This document shows, in pieces, positions 34,801-43,800 of a stretch of 64,000 nucleotides of DNA (position 1 is the stretch's first letter; each line of letters begins with the position of its first letter). Below the pieces are notes generated by a model. The model saw only the letters and a list, made by a program, of their open reading frames with translations, did not search any database and was not told the DNA's origin. Origin of the DNA: Thermoanaerobaculales bacterium (GTDB lineage Bacteria > Acidobacteriota > Thermoanaerobaculia > Thermoanaerobaculales > Sulfomarinibacteraceae); NCBI GenBank assembly GCA_035358815.1, contig DAOPQC010000004.1, positions 186,001 through 250,000 on the forward strand, read 5' to 3'. Both the position numbers and the translations under genes were made by a program.

Positions 34801-37800
34801 ATCACGATCGCCAACGATGGCCTACCGGAGTCGGATGAGACGTTCTTCGTGACGTTGTTCCACTCGTTGGGCGCCGCACTTGCTGAGCCGCGCACCGCGA
34901 GGGTCGTCATTGCCGACGACAACGGGCCTCGAATCCGTTTCGACAGCATGACCTACGCCGCAGCGGAGGACGCTGGATTGGCGTTGATCACGGTGAGCCT
35001 CAGCTCACCGCTGGGTCAGGATGTCTGGGTGGACTCCTCGACCGCCGACGGCACAGCGAGGGAGGGGGAGGACTACCTGGCGGCGGCCGACACGCTCTTT
35101 ATCCCGTCCGGATCCACGACGGGGGCCTTTGTTGTGACCCTCATAGACGACGAATTCGCCGAAGGGGACGAGACCGTCGAATTGCGACTGTCGAACAGCG
35201 TCGGCGTCGTGCGGGGCGTGCCCGAGACCGCGACCCTCACGATACACAATGACGACGAACTCCCGTCGGTGTCCTTCACAGAAGCGACCCGGCAGGTGTC
35301 TGAGAATGACGGCACCGTGGTGGTGGAGGCGGTCCTCTCATATATCCACAACCAGGACATCATGGTGGACGTCGTGACGTCGGATGGATCGGCTGTCGCG
35401 GGTCTGGACTACGTGGCCGTCCAGGAGCAGCTGACCATCCCCTCCGGTGAGATCAGCGGCGTCGTATCAGTACCGATCACGGATGACTTTCTCGTAGAAG
35501 GCGCCGAGGACTTCTCAGTCACGATCAGCAACCCTATCGGTGCGACGCTTGGCGCACTCGATGCTACGACTGTAACAATCGTAGACAACGATCCAACACC
35601 AACCGTGACCTTTGCTGCCACAAGTACTTCAATCGACGAGGCGGCAGGCACGGTTGTGCTTGCGGTGGAGTTGTCAGAGGTAACAATACATGACGTTACC
35701 GTCGACTACACGACCGTGGATGGCACGGCGGTCGCAGGAGGCGACTACGTCGCCGTCTCCGACACGCTGACGATTCCTGCAGGCGAGCTCAGCGGTGTGA
35801 TTCCGGTGACCATCATCGACGACGCGACTGTGGAAGGGAGCGAGCACTTTTCAGTCGGCCTCTCCGCCCCGATGGGCGCGATTCTCGGTGTCCCGGCGAC
35901 CGCGATGGTGATCGTGACCGACGACGAGGCCACGCTGCCAGCCGTACGTTTCGCTGCCACAAGTACTTCAATCGACGAGGCGGCAGGCACGGTTGTGCTT
36001 GCGGTGGAGTTGTCAGAGGTAACAATACATGACGTTACCGTCGACTACACGACCGTGGATGGCACGGCGGTCGCAGGAGGCGACTACGTCGCCGTCTCCG
36101 ACACGCTGACGATTCCTGCAGGCGAGCTCAGCGGTGTGATTCCGGTGACCATCATCGACGACGCGACTGTGGAAGGGAGCGAGCACTTTTCAGTCGGCCT
36201 CTCCGCCCCGGTGGGCGCGATTCTCGGTGTCCCGGCAACCGCGATGGTGATCGTGACCGACGACGAGGCCACGCTGCCAGCCGTAGGTTTCGCGGCCGGC
36301 TGGCAGTCGGTCGGCGAGACCGAGAGCACTGTCACGGTGCTGGTGCAGCTGTCGGCGGCAGCAGCAGACGACGTATCGGTGAGCTGGGCGACTGCTAACG
36401 ACACGGCAACGGCAGGCCAGGACTACGTGGGAAGCTCGGGAGTGCTGACGATCCTCAGCGGGGATTCGAGCGGAGTCATCAATGTTGCGATACTGGACGA
36501 CACGGAGATCGAGGGTGCCGAGGACTTCACGGTCACGCTCTCAAGCCCAGTCAACGCGGTCCTCGGAGCGCAGGTCACGACGACCGTGACCATCGCCGAT
36601 GACGACGCGACGAACATGGTCTCGTTTGCGAACGCCGCGATCTTCCTGAACGAGCACGAAGGGCCTGCTGTTATCGACGTGGTGCTGGACCAGGCGGCTG
36701 CCTCAGAGATCGCCGTGCGCGTGACCGCAGTTTCCGGCACCGCCGTTGAGGGTGAGGACTTCGTTGCGTTCGATGAGCTTGTGGTGTTCTCACCTGGACA
36801 GACGTCGCGGCCGGTCATCGTGGATCTGGTCGAGGACTTCAACTATGAGCCGAACGAGACCTTCGACCTCGTTCTTGGACTGCCGACCGGCCCCGCTGGG
36901 CGTGGAGAACCCTCGCAGGCGACCGTCACGATCTATCAGAGCGACTGGCCGCCGTTTGTTTATCTCGCGGATGGTGGGTACGACTATGCGGAGTACTCCG
37001 GATCCGAGGCGATCGGACAGATCGTGATTCCGGTCCGTCTGCACCTGGCCAGCGGCTTCGAGGCCAGAGTCGATTACTACCTGTCCGACGGGACGGCGCA
37101 AGCGGGGATCGACTATGTCGACTCGTGGGGGACGCTCGTCTTTGCGCCCGGGGAGGTCGAGAAGCTGATTGCGATCCCGATCCTGGCCGACGGGATCCCC
37201 GACGACGGCGAGACGTTTGAGATTGAGCTCTACAATGAGGTCGAGTGCACCCTCGACTTCATGTTGCCCCAAGTGGGTGGCGTCACCCTCTACGACGACC
37301 GTCAGCTCGCATTCACGGCTGCGGAGGTGACAGGAATCGAGGCGACCGGGTCGGTGCAGCTGACCGTCAGCCTCAATCAGACTCTACCGACAGACACGAC
37401 GATCGAGTGGCGAGCGACGGAAGGAACCGCAGAAGCAGACGCCGACTACTTCGGCGCGTCGGGCCAGGTGACGATTCCCGCCTTCAGCTTGAACGAGAAC
37501 TTCTCCATCACGATCGCTGACGACGGGGTGCCGGAGTCCGACGAGACATTCTTTGTCACGCTGTTCCACTCCATGGGTGCGGCTCTCGCCGAGCCGCACA
37601 CGGAGATGGTGGTTATTGCAGGCGACAACGGGCCGCGAATCCGCTTCGACAGCGAGACCTACGCTGCAGCGGAGGACGCTGGATTGGCGTTGATCACGGT
37701 GAGCCTCAGCTCGCCACTCGGACAAGACGTCTGGGTGGACTACGCGACCGCTGACGGCACGGCGACTGAGGGTGAGGACTACCTGGCGGCGGCCGATACG

Positions 37801-40800
37801 CTCTTCATCCCGTTCGGATCCACGACGGGGGCCTTTGTTGTGTCCCTCATCGACGACGAATTCGCCGAAGGGGACGAGACCGTCGAATTGCGACTGTCAA
37901 ACAGCGTCGGCGTCGTGCAGGGAGTACCGGCGACAGCCACGCTCACCATCGTCAACGACGATGAGGTTCCGACGGTGTCCCTGTCCAGTGCAACGCTGCA
38001 GGTGGCCGAGAACGATGGCAGCGTGGTGGTGGCGGGGGTCCTCTCATATATCCACAACCAGGACATCCTGGTGGACGTAGCGACGTCAAATGGATCGGCT
38101 GTCGCCGGTCTGGACTACGTGGCTGTCCAGGAGCAGCTGACCATTCCCTCCGGTGAGATCAGCGGGTCTGTTTCCGTACCAATCACGGACGATGTCATTG
38201 CCGAAGGGCCGGAGGAGTTCAGCGTCGCGATCAGCAACCCCGTCAATGCCGCGCTTGGTACCCAAACCTCGGCGATCGTGACAATCACCGACAACGAGCC
38301 CCTGCCATCGATCGCATTCTCATCGTCCGAAGCCAGGACCGCGGAGGTCGCGGGTGTGATCGAGCTGCCAGTTCAGATCTCGGGGGTCTCGTCGCACGAC
38401 ATCACGGTCCACTACGCCACCGCCGACGGCACGGCGATGAGCGGGAGCGACTACGTCGCGGTTTCCGACACGCTGACGATTCCTGCAGGCGAGCTCAGCG
38501 GCGTCATCCAAGTGACCATCATCGACGACGGACTGCCCGAGGATGACGAGGCGTTCACCGTCACATTGAGCGCCCCCGTCGGTGCACTCCTGTCGTCGCC
38601 GGACACAGCAAACGTCACGATCGTCAGCGTCTATCCAATCCCCATCATCACGGAGCCAGTCAACGGAGCGGTTTTCTACGGGTCGTACGGCGAGGCGTTG
38701 GACGCGTCATCGTCCGTCGTACCACCTGGCTTCGAGATCTGGTTTGCCGCGCTTGTCAACGATGGGTCGAGCCCCATGGTGGCCGTGTACACCACGGACC
38801 AGCTGACAGGGAGCTTCACCGCGAACAACGCCCATCCGTCGTACCGCGTGCGCCTCGTCATCGCAGCCTCCGGGACGATGCCCGCCGACCCGGTTCTCCG
38901 AGGGCTGGCGTCGCCGTGCAACCTTGTGAGCTCCGGCTATCGCTGCGACACAGCCGAGGTCACGATCACGCGGTTCCCCTACGTGCTCCCCTATCCGTTC
39001 GAAACGGTCTATGCACTACCGGAAGGCGTGTTCCTCCGCTGGGGGCAGCGGCCGAATGTCCAGATGGAGCGCTCGGCCGACGGTGGCGTGAACTGGACGA
39101 ATCTCGGCCTGACGACCAATGACGATTACTACTTCAAGGACACCACGATTTCCGAAGGGGTCACGTATCACTACCGTGCTCGTCCTGGGGCGTCGTCACC
39201 CTGGGTCTATCTCGGATCGACGCTCGAAGGACTGGGCGATGCGGTGTCCATTCCGGAGTGGAATGCGCCGCGGATCATCCCGCAGCTCGATAACGTGACC
39301 TGGCACTGCCCGCAGGGTGCCCTCCGGTACCTGTGTGACGGTACGCTGCACATGCGTCTGCAGACTGAGACCGGGCGGTCGCTGTCGGAGGCTACAATCC
39401 GGGTCTTCCTGAACGAGGAGACATTCCAGCTCGTCGACGGCAACGGGGGCGAGATTCACACTGTCTTTGACACGAGCGGTGGCTGGCTGCACGATTTCGT
39501 CGGCTACGACCTCCCGGGGTGTGTTGTTCGGAAGGCCACACCTGACCTGGAGGTGCAGGTTCCCTACGGCGAGGAGGAGATCGCCGTTGACCTGCCCGGA
39601 ATCGTCTTCGGTGCCAACGGGCTGCGCTTCGACGTGGAGATGCCGAACGGCGACATCAGCGAGAGAGCGATCCTGATCGCAGTATTGGACGAGCCGGTTC
39701 AGGAGGATCACCGTGGCTTCTACGGCCACTTCGAGCCTGTGCTCTTCGGCAGCACGTTGACCTCGAGCGACCCAGAGCTGTGGGGGGTCGGTCCTGTAAG
39801 CCGCCACAGCCCCGACTGCAAGGACGGCGACTCGTGGTACTACTTCGACCACTGGCCCGACTACATCACGGCGCTGTTCTTCAACCAGGTCGACTTTGGT
39901 GCGTCGACGAATCAGTTGGTCTTCACCGACGATCAGGGGGTGTGGACACACACATTCACCGGGCTGACCGACGGCATCCACGCCCTACGACCTGAGCCAC
40001 CCAGCGTTTACCCCCCTGACGGCAGTCTCGGCCGCGCCATCTCGAATCCGGCGACAGGCTACTTCAACGAGGACTATGCGCATTTCCTCAGCACTGAGAG
40101 CTATGGCACCTCCGTGGACATCACCATCGACTCCGCGTACGCCGTCTTGACGCCCCAGCTCTCGCACGTGGAGGAGTCCATCGTGATCGACTCGGCTGAT
40201 CCGATCGATCCTGGCGTCGTCCGCTTCCGGATGACGGATGCGGATCAGAATCTCGACATGGCAACGGTGCGTGCGTACAACTGCAGCTTGGAAAGCTGCA
40301 TACCCGGCCAGCCGGGCCAGACCCCTTACTGGGGGTTCTATGCCAACAACCAGTGGGGTGGAGACGACGGACACTACGGGTGGTTCGTCGTCGAGCTCCC
40401 TCTGACCACGGCCAACGATGGCGTGAACGAGCTCGTGTTCTGCGCATCCGACGCGTTAGGTAACGCGCTCGGGGCCCCCACTGACCCCTGCGTGTCCGCA
40501 ATCGTGACCCGTGAATCGCCCCTCGTCTACGCGTCGATCACCGAGCCCCAGGAGAGCCCGGTGGATGCACGGCCAGGGGCGATCATCGAGCTCGATGGCA
40601 GCGCTTCCGTGTTTCCGAGCGGCGGCGTGGGTGTGTGGACCATCGGATTGCAGAACCTCGCGTACTACCCGTGGTACGGGATGGGCGTGACGGATCCTGC
40701 GAACGATCCGAGCGGCCTCCATGCCTCCACGGCGATGCCCACCGGCCCCTTCGCCGGATACCGGGCTCGCCTGATAGTTGCGGCGACACCCGGCGACCTC

Positions 40801-43800
40801 CCGACCGACTACTGGCCCGACGACGGCTCACTGCCGTGTGTCCGCTCAGCGGGGGGTGGAAGGTGCGACAGCGCCGACGTGACGTTGAGGAGCACGTGCA
40901 CCTACGATCCCAGTATGGCCGGCGTGGTCATGGACTCCCCGTCCGGGTTCACGAACGTCGCTCCTGACGAAACCCTTCAGCTTGCAGCGCACGTGGCATC
41001 GCCTCCGCTCTCACCGTTCGCGTATCGCTGGGTTGTCTACTCCAGCGACGACGTCAATCGGCGATGGCCGATCGTGACCCTTGGTTACGGCGACGCCGGC
41101 GAGGGTTTCTCCACGCAGAACAACGACTTGCTGATTTCCCCCGCAAGCTACGGTCTCGAGCCTGGCGACTACACGCTCGTGGTCCAGGCTCGCTATCCGG
41201 CGAGCGGATGCGCGTCGACCTGGTACTTCGGCGCCTCAGCCCCGCTGGGCCTTCGCGTCGGGAACACCCTCGACGGAGTGGCGCCCGGCATGGTTGTAGA
41301 AGGAGCGAGCTTCCGGGTGTACTCGCAGACGTGGGCCGAGGGTGTCTCCGGGGTCGTGTTCATCGATGACAACACCGGCGACGCCAACCCGCCGCTCGCT
41401 TACGAGGGAATCGTCCAGGCTGGCGGCTACATCGAGATCACCCCCGACCCGCTCGACCTGCCGGCGATCGGCTCGTACTGGTTCGTAAGCGTGGCGGATG
41501 ATCTTGACGGCACGGCCCAGAGCTCCTGGGTCAACGCGCTCCAGGTCGAGCCTGCAGGGGATGCCGGCAGCCCGCTCGTGGTGTCGAACGAGGAGGACAC
41601 CTCGTGCGGTGGAGCCGGTACTGAATGTGCTCACCCGATCTTGCCTGCCCAGACCTGGCAAGGTGAATGGGGCGAGGCGGCTGACCAAGACGGCTTCACC
41701 TTCCTTGCCGGAGCAGGAACCGAGGTGGCGATCACCTTGAACCGGGTCGATCTCACCCTGCCACCGCAGCATCCTGACTCCCCGGCTCCCGAGATCCATC
41801 TCGCCGGACCCGACGGCGTCGTTCATGACGTGTCGGAGCCGTTGGCGCTCGACGCCACGGGCACCAGCCTGACCGCCACCATCACCACCGACGGGAGGCA
41901 GACGATCCTTGTCAGGACGTCGAAAGGCACCGGGGAGTACCTGGTCACCCTGGACGTCACCGCCGAGGGCGGAAGCGGCCAGTCAGGCTTCGGCTTCACG
42001 CCGGAGCGGGTCCACCTGACCACCGAGGCGAGACCGGATGCGACGCTCTCCACTCCACTGCTCGACCCGTTCGGGAACCCGATCACCGGTGCGCGAGTCT
42101 CATGGGAGCAGGGAGCCGTCTGTGGCGTGGGCGATTTCTGCGGCAACGGGACGACGATGACGGTGAGAAGTTCCACCGACGGCTTTGCGATGCTCGAGAT
42201 CGCCACCGCCGCCGGCGCTGATCCGCTGTGGAAGCCGAGCGTCACCCTCGCGCCCTCGCTCAAGCAGCAACCGGTCGACCGGCCGGGCGTCGCCGAGCGG
42301 CTCGCCCGGGCGCGGGCAGAACGCCCGATTCTCGGCGTCGTCCGCACCTCAGGCCGGGCGCTGGGCGCCACCAACCTGACCGATCCCGCGACAGCAGCGG
42401 CCATCAAGGCCGAGACGAGACAGCGGGCGCTGGCCCGCGGCGACATCGAACTCAAGGACGGGACCTTCTGTTCGAACCACACCCTCGCCTGCCCGAGCTC
42501 CGGTGAGCTCGTCTTCCGAGCCGCGCAGCTCGCTCTCGACCCAGGCGACGACCTCATCGACGTCGAGGTCCGGATCCTGGACGGCGGCACGCCGACCGAG
42601 CTGCTCGACGGCCACACCATCCTCGAGCCCATTCCGCTGACCCTCGAGATCGAGGCCACGGTGCGCGACGCACAGAGCGGCGAGCGCCAGGTGATGCTCA
42701 CGGAGCCTGCGGCGGTGACGGTCAGTGATGACACGGGCGGCGCGATCTTCGACGGCATCGCCACGTGTGGCGGGCTCGAGATCCCGGCCGGCGGCTTCAC
42801 CTACCTCAACGGTCCCCATGCGGGGATCCGATACACCTACGACGAGCCCGACGGCTCGCCGTGCTGCTGGCAGACCACCGAGCTGCTCCAGGCGCGGGTC
42901 GTCGTGGACGCCGAGGTGGACGACGGCCAGGGCGGCACCATTCGAGTGACCAAGCGGGCGGAGGCCCTCGTCGAGTCCAGGCCGCGGCCGGCCGACCCGT
43001 GCGAGATCCGGCCGTGGCCGCCGGGGTTCGCCGGCCAGACGCCGCTGATCGCCGGGACCGGTCCGATGCCGCTGCCGGCCGGTGAGACGAGCGCCATCGA
43101 CATGGTCGGTGAGGTCTACACCGTCGATGCGTGCGGCAACATCAACTACCTCGCGCCGACCGACCCGCAGATCACGGTCACTGGCCTGAGCCCGCAGCCC
43201 CCTGATGTTTGGGCGGAGGTGGCACAGAGCCCGGCTTCTTGGGCCTGGTATCTCTTCCTGCGCAGCCTCAACTGCACGTCCCCGCCGTGCGATCCGGGCG
43301 ACCTCTACTTCATCCCGGACGGCCTCTACGACATCAGTCTCGGCATCAGCGGGGCGAGTAGCTGCGACGGAGGCGGGACCCCCGCCTACGTCCACTCCGT
43401 CGACTACGCTGCGAGCCGGCCGGTGATCCAGCTCAAGTGGGAGCAGGGCGGCGACGAGCCGGTGCCGCCCATCGCATCGCCGGGATCGGCTCTCCGCAAC
43501 CCCGCCACCGGCGAGCTCATCGCCTGGCGGGTGCGGCCCGGAGGCCCGATCCGGTACACCGACGTCCCGGTCAGGCTCTACGTCGCCGACACCCTGGTCT
43601 ACCACGACTCCGACGGCAACATCGTCGAGTCCTTCAGGAAGGTCGACGACGCTGAGATCTGCGTCGGCGAGGTCCGCTGGCACTACGACCCGGATGCTTG
43701 TCCCGACCCGGGCTGCAACGTCCGGACCGTCACCTGCGACCAGGTCTTTACCGGCGAGACGACGGTGCTCGCCTACACCGAGCCGGAGTGGTCCGGCGGG

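Noticed and set aside
32900..38630. CRISPR-like regular repeats.
   Set aside because: The repeats are in-frame protein-coding Calx-beta units of about 340 bp, without short conserved repeats and unique spacers.
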